Of a stretch of DNA of 33,029 nt, positions 8,274-17,127 are shown one piece after another. A program made the position numbers and the translations under genes. Source of the stretch: an uncultured Veillonellaceae bacterium (GTDB lineage Bacteria > Bacillota > Negativicutes > Selenomonadales > Selenomonadaceae); NCBI GenBank assembly GCA_902801565.1, contig CADCIX010000025.1, positions 1-33,029 of the forward strand, given 5' to 3'. Positions within the stretch are counted from its first letter, which is position 1; every line of letters begins with the position of its first letter. The notes beneath the pieces were generated by a model. It had not been told where the DNA came from and ran no database searches. It saw only the letters and a program-made list of their open reading frames with translations.

Positions 8274-8771
8274 TCAAAGCTGTGCAGCGACACGAGCTGC
8301 TTTCTTATCCACATCCTGGGCCATCTTCTCGCGGTATTCCTGCAATTTCTTCGCCAAAGCTTCATCCGTCACCGCAAAAATCTGCGCAGCAAAAACAGCG
8401 GCGTTCTTCGCGCCATTCACCGCCATCGTAGCCACCGGCACACCAGAAGGCATCTGGACGGTACTCAAGAGAGCGTCCATGCCATTGAGGGGCGTCGCAT
8501 TGATGGGAATGCCAATGACCGGCAAAGACGTATAGCTTGCAACGACGCCAGCAAGATGTGCTGCCGCCCCTGCCGCCACGATGAATACACGGATTCCCTT
8601 TTCCGGTGCCGCAAGAACGAACTCGCGAACCTTTGCAGGCGTGCGATGGGCAGAAGCCACCGTCACCTCGGACTCGATGCCAAACTGCTTCAAAAGCTCG
8701 ACTGCCGGCTTCAGGATGGGCCAGTCGGAGTCACTTCCCATAATCACAGCAACTTTCATGGATTCCATCAT
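8274..8771 (-). CDS. purE: N5-carboxyaminoimidazole ribonucleotide mutase PurE
   Basis: PurE moves the carboxyl group of N5-CAIR to give CAIR. The protein has 165 residues or slightly fewer. The GSDSDWP motif, the SAHRTP motif with the catalytic histidine, and [13 protein letters not shown] are all present, as in class I (bacterial) PurE, which needs PurK; no purK is in the window. Three in-frame ATG codons (8771, 8768 and 8759) follow an AGGAG at spacings 0, 3 and 12, so the exact start is uncertain; the family usually begins near [12 protein letters not shown]. It has its own promoter and a terminator behind it. Confidence 0.93.
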   Translation of the reverse strand: MMESMKVAVIMGSDSDWPILKPAVELLKQFGIESEVTVASAHRTPAKVREFVLAAPEKGIRVFIVAAGAAAHLAGVVASYTSLPVIGIPINATPLNGMDALLSTVQMPSGVPVATMAVNGAKNAAVFAAQIFAVTDEALAKKLQEYREKMAQDVDKKAARVAAQL

Positions 8772-8796
8772 CTCCTAACCATACACTATACTTATC

Positions 8797-8826
8797 ATCA
8801 TAGCAGAGAAAATTCCCTCATGTCAA
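8797..8826 (-). promoter_or_regulatory. Promoter of purE (TTGACA-18-TATGAT)
   Basis: On the minus strand TTGACA is at 8826-8821 and TATGAT at 8802-8797 with an 18-base spacer. The transcript would start near 8790, leaving a leader of about 20 to 30 bases before the purE start codon. Confidence 0.8.
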
Positions 8827-8846
8827 CAATGCCAGAATCCCTTTCC

Positions 8847-10079
8847 TTATTCCACTCTGGCACACCTTTCCCGAAAGATGCCTTCCAGATGGTCAAGGAT
8901 GACACAGGCAAGCTCCGACTTCTTCATCATGGGATGTTCCTCTGCCCTTCCATCCCGGAAAACGAGACGGGCAATATTCGTCTCCCCCTGGAAACCTGCC
9001 CCCGGCATGGTCACATCATTGGCCACGATAAAATCAAGGTTCTTTTTTGCCAATTTCTTTTTCGCATATTCCATGAGATTCTGTGTCTCTGCCGCAAACC
9101 CCACAAGAACCTGATGTTCCTTCTTCTGCCCCAGCTCATAGAGAATGTCCGGATTTCGCACAAGATCGATGGACCAATCATCATCGGACTTCTTGATCTT
9201 TTGCCCGGCCACCTGCTTCACGCGATAGTCCGCCACAGCCGCTGCCTTGATGACGGCATCCGAATCGGAGAACTCCTGCAGGACTGCCTGACGCATCTCC
9301 TCTGTCGTTTCCACCCGGATCGTCCGTGCATTCCCTAGGTCAGGAAGGGCAGAGACGCCCAGCACCAATACGACCTCCGCGCCCCGTCTTGCCGCCTCTT
9401 CTGCCACAGCATATCCCATTTTCCCGCTGGAACGGTTCCCGATAAAGCGCACGGGATCGATGGGAGCAATCGTGCCTCCCGCCGTCACCAGGATCTTCCT
9501 TCCCTTCAGGGACTGCCCCTGGCAGAAGTATTCCTCCACCCTGGCAACGATATCCACAGGCTCCGGCAAACGCCCCACTCCATCCACACCACAAGCCAGA
9601 TGGCCGGAGGCAGGCGGGATGATCTCCATGCCCTGCGCCCGGAGCGTCTCCAGATTCTTCTGTGTCACAGGATTGCTGAACATATTGCTGTTCATGGCCG
9701 GTGCCAGAAACACAGGGGCACGGGTGGCCAGAATCGTCGTGGTCAGCATGTCATCCGCCATGCCAATGGACAACTTCGCGATCAGGTTGGCCGTGGCAGG
9801 GGCGACAAGCACCAGATCCGCCATCTGTGCCAGTGCAATATGCTCCACATTCCAGTGGGCAACCTTCCCCCACATGCCGGTGTTCACGGGATTGCCCGTG
9901 ATTTCCCGAAAGGTGAGCTCCGTGACAAACTCCTGCGCCGCCCTCGTCATGATGACATGGACTTCCGCCCCTGCCTTTCGGAGGCGGCTGGCAACCTCCA
10001 CAGCCTTGTATGCTGCGATCCCACCGGTAACGCCGAGAATGATTTTCTTTCCTGTCATGCAATGTCCAGATGACATCAT
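8847..10079 (-). CDS. coaBC: Bifunctional CoaBC (phosphopantothenoylcysteine synthetase/decarboxylase)
   Basis: CoaBC carries out two steps of coenzyme A synthesis: CoaB joins cysteine to 4'-phosphopantothenate, and the FMN-dependent CoaC half decarboxylates the product. In the N-terminal CoaC half are GVTGGIAAYKA, the active-site His in VEHIALA, the APATANLIAK segment and PAMNSNMF. The CoaB half has NRSSGKMGYAVAEEA and AAAVADYRVK, with the K-I-K-K segment after it. The length of 410 is normal. The ATG at 10079 overlaps the rpoZ stop (ATGA); a start 21 bases downstream (MTGKKII) is also plausible. It is the last gene of the dapF-yicC-remA-gmk-rpoZ-coaBC operon. A weak stem (TGCCAGA/TCTGGCA) spans its stop codon. 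Confidence 0.95.
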   Translation of the reverse strand: MMSSGHCMTGKKIILGVTGGIAAYKAVEVASRLRKAGAEVHVIMTRAAQEFVTELTFREITGNPVNTGMWGKVAHWNVEHIALAQMADLVLVAPATANLIAKLSIGMADDMLTTTILATRAPVFLAPAMNSNMFSNPVTQKNLETLRAQGMEIIPPASGHLACGVDGVGRLPEPVDIVARVEEYFCQGQSLKGRKILVTAGGTIAPIDPVRFIGNRSSGKMGYAVAEEAARRGAEVVLVLGVSALPDLGNARTIRVETTEEMRQAVLQEFSDSDAVIKAAAVADYRVKQVAGQKIKKSDDDWSIDLVRNPDILYELGQKKEHQVLVGFAAETQNLMEYAKKKLAKKNLDFIVANDVTMPGAGFQGETNIARLVFRDGRAEEHPMMKKSELACVILDHLEGIFRERCARVE

Positions 10080-10477
10080 TCCTGCTGCCCAGCCTCCTCA
10101 TCTGCTGCCTCATCCGGCGTCTCTGCCTCAGCAGTCTCAGCAGTCTCAACAGTCTCGGCAGTCCCGCGGTCTTCTGCAGCCTCCTGGGGAACCTCATCTA
10201 CAGGTCCCGCGACTTCCTCATACATCTCATCTTCCAGATCCTCAACCTCTTCGCGGGCATCCTTGACAATCTCATAGGTAATCTTGCCCTCGACGATTTC
10301 CTCCAGGGCATTCGTCACATTCTTCGTGGACTGGTTCTTCGCCTTCACCTCGGCACCTGTCATGAGCTGGCGGGCACGGCGCGCTGCAAGGACCACCAGG
10401 CCATAGCGGCTGTCCACCTTTGTCATCAATGCATCCGTGGAAGGATTCACCATGCTCATCACTACACTTGTCTTCAT
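10076..10477 (-). CDS. rpoZ: RNA polymerase omega subunit with long acidic tail
   Basis: Omega helps fold and hold the beta' subunit of RNA polymerase. Residues 11-70 carry the family core ([25 protein letters not shown], cut here as NPSTDALM and [15 protein letters not shown]), followed by [11 protein letters not shown]. Residues from about 78 to 133 form an acidic, Glu/Ala/Thr-rich tail with repeated ETAETAE units, coded by near-identical 9-base repeats around 10126-10160. Ordinary omega proteins have roughly 60-90 residues, so the tail nearly doubles it. The ATG overlaps the gmk stop by 4 bases; internal ATGs at residues 7 and 9 could also serve as start. Omega between gmk and coaBC is the usual Firmicute order. 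Confidence 0.9.
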   Translation of the reverse strand: MKTSVVMSMVNPSTDALMTKVDSRYGLVVLAARRARQLMTGAEVKAKNQSTKNVTNALEEIVEGKITYEIVKDAREEVEDLEDEMYEEVAGPVDEVPQEAAEDRGTAETVETAETAEAETPDEAADEEAGQQE

Positions 10478-11076
10478 TTCTCCAACACCTCAAAGATCTT
10501 TGTATTCTGTTCCACCCGGCAATGCTCCGCCACAAGAATCGCCTGGATCTGCTCCACAGCCTTCTCGACGCGGTCATTTACCACAACATAGTTATACTTC
10601 CTGCCAACGCCAATTTCCTCTTTTGCCGCCCCCAGCCGTCTGGCAATGCTTTCCTCGGTTTCCGTTCCTCGTCCTCGGATACGGCGTTCCAGCTCCTCCA
10701 AGGAGGGAGGCAGAAGGAAAATGAACACGCCTTCCGGACATTTCTCCATGACCTTCAATGCACCCTGTGTGTCAATCTCCAGCAGGATATCCTGCCCTTC
10801 CGCCAGACGTTCCTGTATCTTCTTGAGGGGTGTCCCGTAATAATTGCCATACACCTCGGCCCATTCCAGGAAACCACCTTCTTCTATCATTTTCTCAAAT
10901 TCTTCCCGCGCGAGAAAATAATAGTTCACCCCGTCCTGCTCGCCCTTTCGGGGAGAACGGGTCGTCGCCGAGATGGAATACGCCAGTTCCGGCAAAGATT
11001 CCATAAGTGCATTGCATACAGTGCCCTTGCCTGTCCCTGAGGCTCCGGAAACCACGATAAGCAATCCCTGTTTCAT
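10474..11076 (-). CDS. gmk: Guanylate kinase
   Basis: This 200-residue cytoplasmic enzyme phosphorylates GMP to GDP with ATP. The P-loop GASGTGKGT is at 11-19, followed by the GMP-binding [17 protein letters not shown] segment and [11 protein letters not shown]; the lid region has [18 protein letters not shown]. Length and motif order are typical. It overlaps remA upstream and rpoZ downstream by 4 bases each, implying coupled translation. Confidence 0.96.
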   Translation of the reverse strand: MKQGLLIVVSGASGTGKGTVCNALMESLPELAYSISATTRSPRKGEQDGVNYYFLAREEFEKMIEEGGFLEWAEVYGNYYGTPLKKIQERLAEGQDILLEIDTQGALKVMEKCPEGVFIFLLPPSLEELERRIRGRGTETEESIARRLGAAKEEIGVGRKYNYVVVNDRVEKAVEQIQAILVAEHCRVEQNTKIFEVLEK

Positions 11077-11348
11077 TTCTCCTCATCCTTCTTCAGTTCT
11101 GCATCATCACTTCCAACCATGCGATGAGCCACAGTCTCAGGCTGGACAGCCGAGAGGATCACATGGTCACTATCCATAATGACCACGGCACGGGTACGAC
11201 GCCCATAGGTTGCATCAATAAGCCTTCCCGCATCCCTTGCCTCCTGTATGATGCGTTTGATAGGTGCGGATTCCGGGCTCACAATGGCAATAATCCGGTT
11301 CGCCGAAACGATATTGCCAAACCCAATATTTATGAGCTTGATATCCAT
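11073..11348 (-). CDS. remA: RemA-like DNA-binding regulator (DUF370)
   Basis: The 91-residue protein matches the RemA/YlzA family: [20 protein letters not shown] at the start, and [11 protein letters not shown], then [23 protein letters not shown]. In B. subtilis RemA is a ring-forming DNA-binding protein that activates biofilm matrix genes; in other Firmicutes its targets are mostly unknown. Its place between yicC and gmk is conserved. The last dozen residues ([16 protein letters not shown], acidic) are an unconserved tail. Function in this organism is inferred from family only. Confidence 0.9.
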   Translation of the reverse strand: MDIKLINIGFGNIVSANRIIAIVSPESAPIKRIIQEARDAGRLIDATYGRRTRAVVIMDSDHVILSAVQPETVAHRMVGSDDAELKKDEEK

Positions 11349-11357
11349 AACCTCGCC

Positions 11358-12236
11358 TCACTCGATATTCTGTACCTGTTCCCTGAGCTTCTCGATTTCG
11401 CTCTTGATATCCACCACAATCTGGGCAGCGGCCGCATTGTTCGCCTTCGAGCCTATGGTATTTGCCTCACGGTTCATCTCCTGGATCAGGAAATCCAGCT
11501 TCCTCCCCACAGGCCCCTCCGCTGCCGCCACCATCTGGCGAAACTGCTGGAAATGGCTCTTCAGCCGCACGATCTCTTCCGTATAGTTCACCTTGTCCGC
11601 ATAAAGGGCCGTTTCCTGTATGATGCGCGTCTCATCAAAGTCCTTGTCCGCCAGGAGTTCCGCCATCATCTTCTGCAGACGCTGGCGATAGGCCTCCACA
11701 ATCTCTGGTGCCAATGCGGACACCTTGTCCACCATGCTCTCCAGTTCGGCCAGCCGCTGCTGGAAGTCCTGCTGGATATTCATGCCTTCCCTCTGGCGCA
11801 TCGCATCAAGGGATTCCAAGGCCTGTTCCAAGGCAGGAAACAATACCTCCTCGCCGCCTTCCAGGGAAGTCCGCTCCTCCATGACCAGCACATCGGGATA
11901 GGCTGCAATCGCAGTGACATCGCCATTGCGGGGCAGATGGAGGAGATCGCTTATCTCATTGAGCGCCCCATGGTATCCCTTTGCCAATCCATGATTCACA
12001 CGGACGCAGGCTTCCATCTCCCGCTTATCCACAAGGGTGACATACACATCCATCTTCCCTCGCGCAGCCTTCTCCTTGATGCGATTGCGAAGCTCATCCT
12101 CCCACACATTGAGCAATCGCGGCATATGAAATGCCAAATCCAGAAAACGCTGGTTCACCGACTTGACTTCCACATGAACCTTATAGGACTCGTTTTCCGT
12201 TTCCGCTGCACCGAACCCTGTCATGCTCCTAAGCAC
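11358..12236 (-). CDS. yicC: YicC/YloC family endoribonuclease
   Basis: YicC-type proteins have been described as endoribonucleases linked to stress and stationary phase, with an N-terminal YicC domain and a C-terminal DUF1732. The 292-residue length, the RSMTGFG opening and the C-terminal EMNREANTIGSKANNA segment identify it. The start codon is GTG at 12236 with AGGAG seven bases upstream; an ATG four codons later lacks its own site. It lies 13 bases after dapF and 9 bases before remA. Confidence 0.92.
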   Translation of the reverse strand: MLRSMTGFGAAETENESYKVHVEVKSVNQRFLDLAFHMPRLLNVWEDELRNRIKEKAARGKMDVYVTLVDKREMEACVRVNHGLAKGYHGALNEISDLLHLPRNGDVTAIAAYPDVLVMEERTSLEGGEEVLFPALEQALESLDAMRQREGMNIQQDFQQRLAELESMVDKVSALAPEIVEAYRQRLQKMMAELLADKDFDETRIIQETALYADKVNYTEEIVRLKSHFQQFRQMVAAAEGPVGRKLDFLIQEMNREANTIGSKANNAAAAQIVVDIKSEIEKLREQVQNIE

Positions 12237-12249
12237 AAAAGCACTCCTC

Positions 12250-13083
12250 TCATTCCTCGATTTTCCCCGAAAATACCTGCTCTGCCGGCCCCGTCATGTA
12301 GATATGCCCATTATCTGCCCACTCGATCACGAGCTTGCCGCCATCCAGTTCGATTTCCGCCTTCTTGTCCGCCTTGTCATTGAGCACCGCAGCCACAAGC
12401 GTAGCGCAGGCCCCTGTGCCACAGGCCAAAGTGATTGCCGCACCGCGTTCCCAGACGCGCATGCGCATATGCTTCCTGTCCCTGACCTCCACGAATTCCG
12501 TGTTCGTCTTGCGTGGGAACCGTTCATGGGACTCAAAAAGAGCCCCGATATGCTCAATGCCGCAGGCAGCAATATCCTCCACGAATATCACGCAGTGCGG
12601 ATTCCCCATGGACACGCAGGTCATGGCATAGGTCTTTCCTGCCACCTCGATGGGCTCGGACACCACCTGTCCCTTCCCAAAGCCTGTCACCGGAATCTCG
12701 TCTCCTGCAAGGACCGGCTTTCCCATATCCACGCATACGGCCTTCGCTGCCCCGTCTTCCGTCACGATTTTCGGCACCAGGATTCCCGCACCGGTCTCCA
12801 CCGTGAATTCCGTGCCCTTTGCAATCCCATTGTCATACAGATAGCGGGCAAAACAGCGGATGCCGTTGCCGCACATCTCCGCCTCGCTTCCATCCGTATT
12901 GAAGATGCGCATGCAAAAATCCGCCTTTTCCGACGGCAGGACGACGAGAATGCCATCCGCGCCAACACCGTAATGCCTGTCGCACACCTTCCTTGCAAAA
13001 GCCGCATAGTCCTTTATCTTCTCCTGCAGGCAGTCCACAAGGACGAAATCATTCCCGCAGCCCTGCCATTTCGTGAAATCCAT
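12250..13083 (-). CDS. dapF: Diaminopimelate epimerase DapF
   Basis: DapF converts LL- to meso-diaminopimelate, for lysine and peptidoglycan. The start at 13083 gives 277 residues, beginning MDFTKWQGCGNDF as expected; the open frame extends further upstream, but only through promoter sequence. The two catalytic cysteines are C71 in EMCGNGIRC and C221 in ACGTGACAT. It heads the operon that runs through yicC, remA, gmk, rpoZ and coaBC and has its own promoter, which overlaps the rqcH promoter on the other strand. Confidence 0.95.
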   Translation of the reverse strand: MDFTKWQGCGNDFVLVDCLQEKIKDYAAFARKVCDRHYGVGADGILVVLPSEKADFCMRIFNTDGSEAEMCGNGIRCFARYLYDNGIAKGTEFTVETGAGILVPKIVTEDGAAKAVCVDMGKPVLAGDEIPVTGFGKGQVVSEPIEVAGKTYAMTCVSMGNPHCVIFVEDIAACGIEHIGALFESHERFPRKTNTEFVEVRDRKHMRMRVWERGAAITLACGTGACATLVAAVLNDKADKKAEIELDGGKLVIEWADNGHIYMTGPAEQVFSGKIEE

Positions 13084-13132
13084 GACGACATCCCCTATCC
13101 TGAAATTTTCCGTTCCAATCTTCGCTTTTCTT

Positions 13133-13161
13133 ATTTTACTTGTTTTGTTGCCGCTATGCAA
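13133..13161 (-). promoter_or_regulatory. Promoter of dapF operon (TTGCAT-17-TAAAAT)
   Basis: On the minus strand TTGCAT is at 13161-13156 and TAAAAT at 13138-13133, spacer 17. The -35 box falls inside the spacer of the plus-strand promoter at 13148-13177, so polymerases on the two promoters would exclude each other. Confidence 0.65.
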
Positions 13162-13177
13162 CTGTCCGTGCTATACT
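13148..13177 (+). promoter_or_regulatory. Promoter of rqcH (TTGCCG-18-TATACT)
   Basis: TTGCCG at 13148-13153 and TATACT at 13172-13177 are separated by 18 bases, placing the start near 13184 and the RBS (AGAGGT, 13208-13213) about 25 bases downstream. Confidence 0.65.
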
Positions 13178-13220
13178 TTCTTTAGGAACTGTGAAGAAAT
13201 AAATTTTAGAGGTATTGCAA

Positions 13221-14981
13221 ATGAGCTTTGACGGATTTTCCATGCACCCCCTGGTGCAGGAATTACAGAACACCTTGAATGGCGGGCGCATCGACAAAAT
13301 CACCCAGCCCAACCGGCATTCCATCATCCTTTCCATACGGCAGCCCGGGCAGAACCATCTTCTGCACATCTCCATCCATCCCCAGAACCCTGCCGCCCAT
13401 CTCATCACGAAACCACTGGAGAATCCTCCCGAGCCCCCCGTCTTCTGCATGGTGCTCCGCAAGCAGATTGAGACAGGACGCATCGCCGACATACGCCAGC
13501 ACGGAATGGACAGACTCATCCTCCTGGATATCGACACACTGGCCGCCGGTGGGAAAATCGTCACAAAAACCCTTGTCATCGAGCTCATGGGAAAATACAG
13601 CAACATCATTCTCATACAGGACGGCACCATCATCGACTCCTTGCGGAAAATCGGCGAGAACAGCAGCAGGGTGCGGACCGTGCTGCCGGGACAGGCCTAT
13701 GAACTCCCTCCCGGACAGGACAAGCTGGACCTTTTCACCTCCCCCATGGAAGATATCATGGAGCGCATCAAAAGCACCCCGGAAAAGAAGCTCTCCAAGG
13801 CCCTTCTCGATGCCTGCATGGGATTCGGCCCCGTATCCGCCAGGGAGGCCGCCTTTTCCGCAGGCCTTCCCGCCAATATTCCTGTTTCGGAACTCGATGA
13901 TGCGGACTTCCAATCCCTGCAGAATGCTCTGGAAGAACTCCTTCATGCCTGCCAGTCTACGGACAGCCCCGCTGTCATCCTTTGCGATGCCAACAAGAAA
14001 ATACTGGCCATGGCAGCCTTCCCCCTTCATTACATCACAGATGCCATCGTCCTGGAATTCCCCACCATCAGCGCACTGCTGGAAAAAGCGGACAGGATGA
14101 TCGGGAGCTATATGCCCCCGGACAAGGAACGCTTCCGGAAACTCGTAAAGAACGAGCTGAACCGTGCCCGCGGGAAACTGGAAAAAATCCACGAGGAGCT
14201 GACCGAGGCAGAGAATGCCGAGGAATACAAAATCCGCGGCGACAATCTCATGACCTATCAGTACGATTTCCAGGACCATGCCGACAGTGAGATCACAGTG
14301 CCTGACATCTACAGCGCCGAAGGGGAGAATATCTCGATTCCCCTGGACCAGCGCTTTACCCTCGTCCAGAACATGCAGGCCTATTACAAGAAGTATGACA
14401 AGCTGAAACGGGCCCAGGAATTGTTGAAGGAACAGATCACCAAAAACGAGGAAGAGATTTCCTATCTTGAGAGCATCGAATCCTCCCTGCTTGCCTCCTC
14501 CAGCCTTGCCGAGATCAATGAGATACACAACGAGCTTGTATCCGGCGGCTACCTCAGGGAAAAGGTGAAAAAGAAGAACAACGACAAGCCCGCCCGCCCC
14601 TTCCATTTCCATGCCCCCGACGGCACGGAAATCCTTGTGGGGAAAAACAACTACCAGAACGACAAGCTGACCTTCAAGACCGCACGTTACAATGACCTCT
14701 GGCTCCATACCAAAGATATCCCGGGCTCCCATGTCATCCTGCGCTCAGGCGGCATGGAGCCGTCGGAGGAAACCCTGCTCCTCGCCGCCCAGCTCGCCGC
14801 CCATTTCAGCAAGGCGCAGGCCTCCTCCAAGGTTCCCGTCGACTACACTGAGTGCCGCCATGTAAAGAAGCCCTCGGGCGCAAAGCCCGGTTTTGTCATC
14901 TTCACCGACCAAAAAACGGTCTACATCACCCCGGAGGAAAAAGAACTCGCCACCATCCTCATACAGGACAGCGGCGAATAG
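13221..14981 (+). CDS. rqcH: RqcH/Rqc2 (NFACT) ribosome quality-control protein
   Basis: RqcH binds stalled 50S subunits with peptidyl-tRNA and recruits tRNA-Ala to add C-terminal alanine tails that mark the chain for degradation. The protein has 586 residues. The NFACT-N domain covers about 1-220 and has the conserved Asp-Arg at D97-R98 (GMDR), the same positions as in the B. subtilis protein. A charged coiled-coil region (about 290-440) follows, and the C-terminal NFACT-R domain holds EILVGKNNYQNDKLTF and DLWLHTKDIPGSHVIL. Such genes are often labelled fibronectin-binding protein; the surface role is doubtful. The start is the ATG at 13221 with AGAGGT seven bases upstream; a TTG two codons earlier is less likely. 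Confidence 0.93.
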   Translation: MSFDGFSMHPLVQELQNTLNGGRIDKITQPNRHSIILSIRQPGQNHLLHISIHPQNPAAHLITKPLENPPEPPVFCMVLRKQIETGRIADIRQHGMDRLILLDIDTLAAGGKIVTKTLVIELMGKYSNIILIQDGTIIDSLRKIGENSSRVRTVLPGQAYELPPGQDKLDLFTSPMEDIMERIKSTPEKKLSKALLDACMGFGPVSAREAAFSAGLPANIPVSELDDADFQSLQNALEELLHACQSTDSPAVILCDANKKILAMAAFPLHYITDAIVLEFPTISALLEKADRMIGSYMPPDKERFRKLVKNELNRARGKLEKIHEELTEAENAEEYKIRGDNLMTYQYDFQDHADSEITVPDIYSAEGENISIPLDQRFTLVQNMQAYYKKYDKLKRAQELLKEQITKNEEEISYLESIESSLLASSSLAEINEIHNELVSGGYLREKVKKKNNDKPARPFHFHAPDGTEILVGKNNYQNDKLTFKTARYNDLWLHTKDIPGSHVILRSGGMEPSEETLLLAAQLAAHFSKAQASSKVPVDYTECRHVKKPSGAKPGFVIFTDQKTVYITPEEKELATILIQDSGE

Positions 14982-14998
14982 CCACGCACTCATCTCTT

Positions 14999-15460
14999 TT
15001 ATTTACACACATCCACCCATTCCAAGGCGCCGGAATACTTTTCCAGTTCCTCCGGGGAAAGCTCGATGGCGCTGTTGCCGCTGCCACAGGCAGGAAATAT
15101 GGTGGCAAACCGCTTCATGGAGACATCCAGGTATACCTTTACCCCCTCCTTGACCGCAAAGGGGCAGACGCCTCCCACCCCATGGCCAATTTTTTCCTCT
15201 ACCTCATCCGCTGCCAGCATCCTCGGCTTTTCATGGAACACCGCCTTGAACTTGGGCCCCGCAATACGCATATCCCCTGCCGTGACCACCAGGACCGGCC
15301 GGCCTTCCACGGAAAAGGACAGGGTTTTCGCGATACGGGCCGGCTCGCACCCCACGGCCTGCGCCGCCAGATCCACAGTAGCACTGGATTCCTCGAACTC
15401 AAGAATCCGTCCCTCCATCCCATGCGCACGAAAATACGCCTTCACGTTCTCAATTGACAT
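14999..15460 (-). CDS. YbaK/EbsC family aminoacyl-tRNA deacylase
   Basis: The 153-residue protein has the YbaK/ProX editing-domain fold: an N-terminal VKAYFRAHGMEGRILEFEES, SATVDLAAQAVGCEPARIAKTL, the lysine-containing PKFKAVF segment, and HGVGGVCPFAVKEGVKVYLD. Family members hydrolyse Cys-tRNA(Pro) or other mischarged tRNAs. The GVCPFA motif favours the YbaK/YeaK-like free-standing deacylase group, but the amino acid specificity cannot be read from the sequence. It converges on rqcH with only 17 bases between the stops. Confidence 0.85.
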   Translation of the reverse strand: MSIENVKAYFRAHGMEGRILEFEESSATVDLAAQAVGCEPARIAKTLSFSVEGRPVLVVTAGDMRIAGPKFKAVFHEKPRMLAADEVEEKIGHGVGGVCPFAVKEGVKVYLDVSMKRFATIFPACGSGNSAIELSPEELEKYSGALEWVDVCK

Positions 15461-15507
15461 GAATCAATACATCCCTTCCAGTTAACCGACCTTATGATAA
15501 AACCATC

Positions 15508-16788
15508 TCATCCAACAGCACCTTCTACATCATAGACTTCGATGCGTCCATCCTGGCCCACGCGGCAGCGCAGCCATTTTCCGGGCGGAAATCCATCTCC
15601 CGTGGAGGTCATGAGGAAGTCTCTGGGATCTGAAAGAACGTACCATTTGCGGTCTTTGGTCTGTCCCGGCTTTGATGCGAGCCTTGTCATGGCCTGTATG
15701 CCGATAAGCTCAGGCTCCGTTCCGTTCAGGTCATAGACGCGCAGGTGGTAGTTCTTTCCATCCGTCGAGCAATCCGCATACAAGTAGCGCCGATCATCCG
15801 CAAGCTGAACAAATACCGGGCGGAAGTCCTTGGCTGCAATCTGATCGACAAGCGTTTCACCGCAATAGACAATCCTCACATGATTCCCCATATTGTAGAC
15901 GGCCAGCCGGTCATCCCTGGAGCTGTCGGAGAATCGCTGGGGCAGGCAGGGAATGATGTCGATGGCATAACTGCCAGGCCCACGCCAGCAAGGCCCATAA
16001 TGATATTCGTCCTGACGGAACAGCTCCGGATGCTCGGAGAACAGGATGGTGGCAGTAAAGATGCCTTCTGCATACGAACCGATCTGATAAGGATTGAAAT
16101 AAAAGGATAGACCCCAGGGATCCAACGTCCAGGAGATGGTATCGTCCTCCATCATCTGATCCACCATTTCCTCCATCAGAGTGCTTCCGCTTTCCATGAA
16201 AGAAGCCTTCGGATAATCGAACCGAAGCTGCGCCTTGACTGCTTCGGCCATCCCCTTCCTGTCCGTAATGACATCCTCAAGCTGCAATTCTTTCCCTGTT
16301 TTTGCATCGAAATTCCGTCCGATCACACCGTACGTCCCATGCACGCCTCCCTCATAGGAGGAATTGTTTTCCAGGAAGCTCAGGGCCAAAGAATCCGTGC
16401 GCCGGAAGCATATGTCCTCTGTGTGTTCATATGGGTAAAAGGTCGCTACACCGGCCTCTTTTCGCTCGTTCCTTTCCTGTTTGGCGGCAGCAAGCATCTG
16501 CTTTCGGATATCGCGGTTGGACCGGGCTTCCTGTTTGTTGTAATCCGACAAGGCCTTGGCAATATTTTCGAATGCAGCCTTGTCTCCCTGGAAATCCACC
16601 TGTGTCCAATGAGAACGAAACAGTTCCCCCTCTTTGTCCCCGTCGGAAAAATACTGCGTACGCACCGTCAGCGGCAGGTGGCGCAGCAACGAATCCGCAT
16701 ATGCGGACGCACATTCCGCGAAAGATGCGGGCACAGACAAGGCCAGCACCGCCATGGCCGTTCCAATCCATTTCTTAAACCCCTTCAT
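15508..16788 (-). CDS. Secreted protein with DUF3298/RsiV-like domain
   Basis: A basic N-terminus, a hydrophobic stretch (about 9-24, VLALSVPASFA) and a likely cleavage after SFA or ECA mark a signal peptide, so the 426-residue protein is probably exported. The central part has signatures of the DUF3298/RsiV fold: SYEGGVHGTYGVIGRNFD, KTGKELQLEDVI, FYFNPYQIGSYAEG. In RsiV this fold binds lysozyme; most relatives have no known role. The C-terminal 150 residues look like beta-strand-rich repeats of unknown type. A good site (GAGGAG, 8 bases) precedes the ATG. It appears to be a single gene; I could not place a promoter with confidence. Confidence 0.8.
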   Translation of the reverse strand: MKGFKKWIGTAMAVLALSVPASFAECASAYADSLLRHLPLTVRTQYFSDGDKEGELFRSHWTQVDFQGDKAAFENIAKALSDYNKQEARSNRDIRKQMLAAAKQERNERKEAGVATFYPYEHTEDICFRRTDSLALSFLENNSSYEGGVHGTYGVIGRNFDAKTGKELQLEDVITDRKGMAEAVKAQLRFDYPKASFMESGSTLMEEMVDQMMEDDTISWTLDPWGLSFYFNPYQIGSYAEGIFTATILFSEHPELFRQDEYHYGPCWRGPGSYAIDIIPCLPQRFSDSSRDDRLAVYNMGNHVRIVYCGETLVDQIAAKDFRPVFVQLADDRRYLYADCSTDGKNYHLRVYDLNGTEPELIGIQAMTRLASKPGQTKDRKWYVLSDPRDFLMTSTGDGFPPGKWLRCRVGQDGRIEVYDVEGAVG

Positions 16789-16857
16789 TGCGCCATCTCC
16801 TCACCATTCCAGAAAATACGTGTCACAGGGAAAATTCTTCATCAAGGAGCCAGCTTT

Positions 16858-17127
16858 TTAATGTTTAACTTCGGCATGTTTGAAATGCGCCAGCCACTTG
16901 CTCATCATACGCTCTCTGTTTTTCCGTAAGTAACGCAAGACACGCCCCATATCCTTGGGATCAACTGTTCCGTTATCTCTTGCCAACTCCACCGTGTCGG
17001 ACATAATCCAAAATTTTGTGGCCTTCTCCGGGTGTCCTTTGGCAACATGAATGTGAACCGGCTCATTGTCCCCATCAGACTTTACATAAAAGTTATAGCC
17101 GAGATATATGTCAAGCAGTTCTGGCAT
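16858..17127 (-). CDS. DUF4160 family small protein
   Basis: The 89-residue protein begins MPELLDIYLGYNFYV and has EPVHIHVAKG and ATKFWI, as in DUF4160 (the [PH]HxH motif). The chosen ATG at 17127 has AAGGAA eight bases upstream; the longer open frame has no such site. It overlaps the preceding small gene by 17 bases. DUF4160 genes usually occur paired with another small gene (often DUF2442) in toxin-antitoxin-like arrangements; whether the pair is toxic is unknown. Confidence 0.8.
   Translation of the reverse strand: MPELLDIYLGYNFYVKSDGDNEPVHIHVAKGHPEKATKFWIMSDTVELARDNGTVDPKDMGRVLRYLRKNRERMMSKWLAHFKHAEVKH

Noticed and set aside
6822..9338. Open frame of 838 codons on the plus strand
   Set aside because: Antisense to purF, purE and coaBC and crosses a promoter and a terminator.
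13263..14732. Open frame of 489 codons on the minus strand
   Set aside because: Shadow of rqcH; glycine- and valine-rich with no motif.
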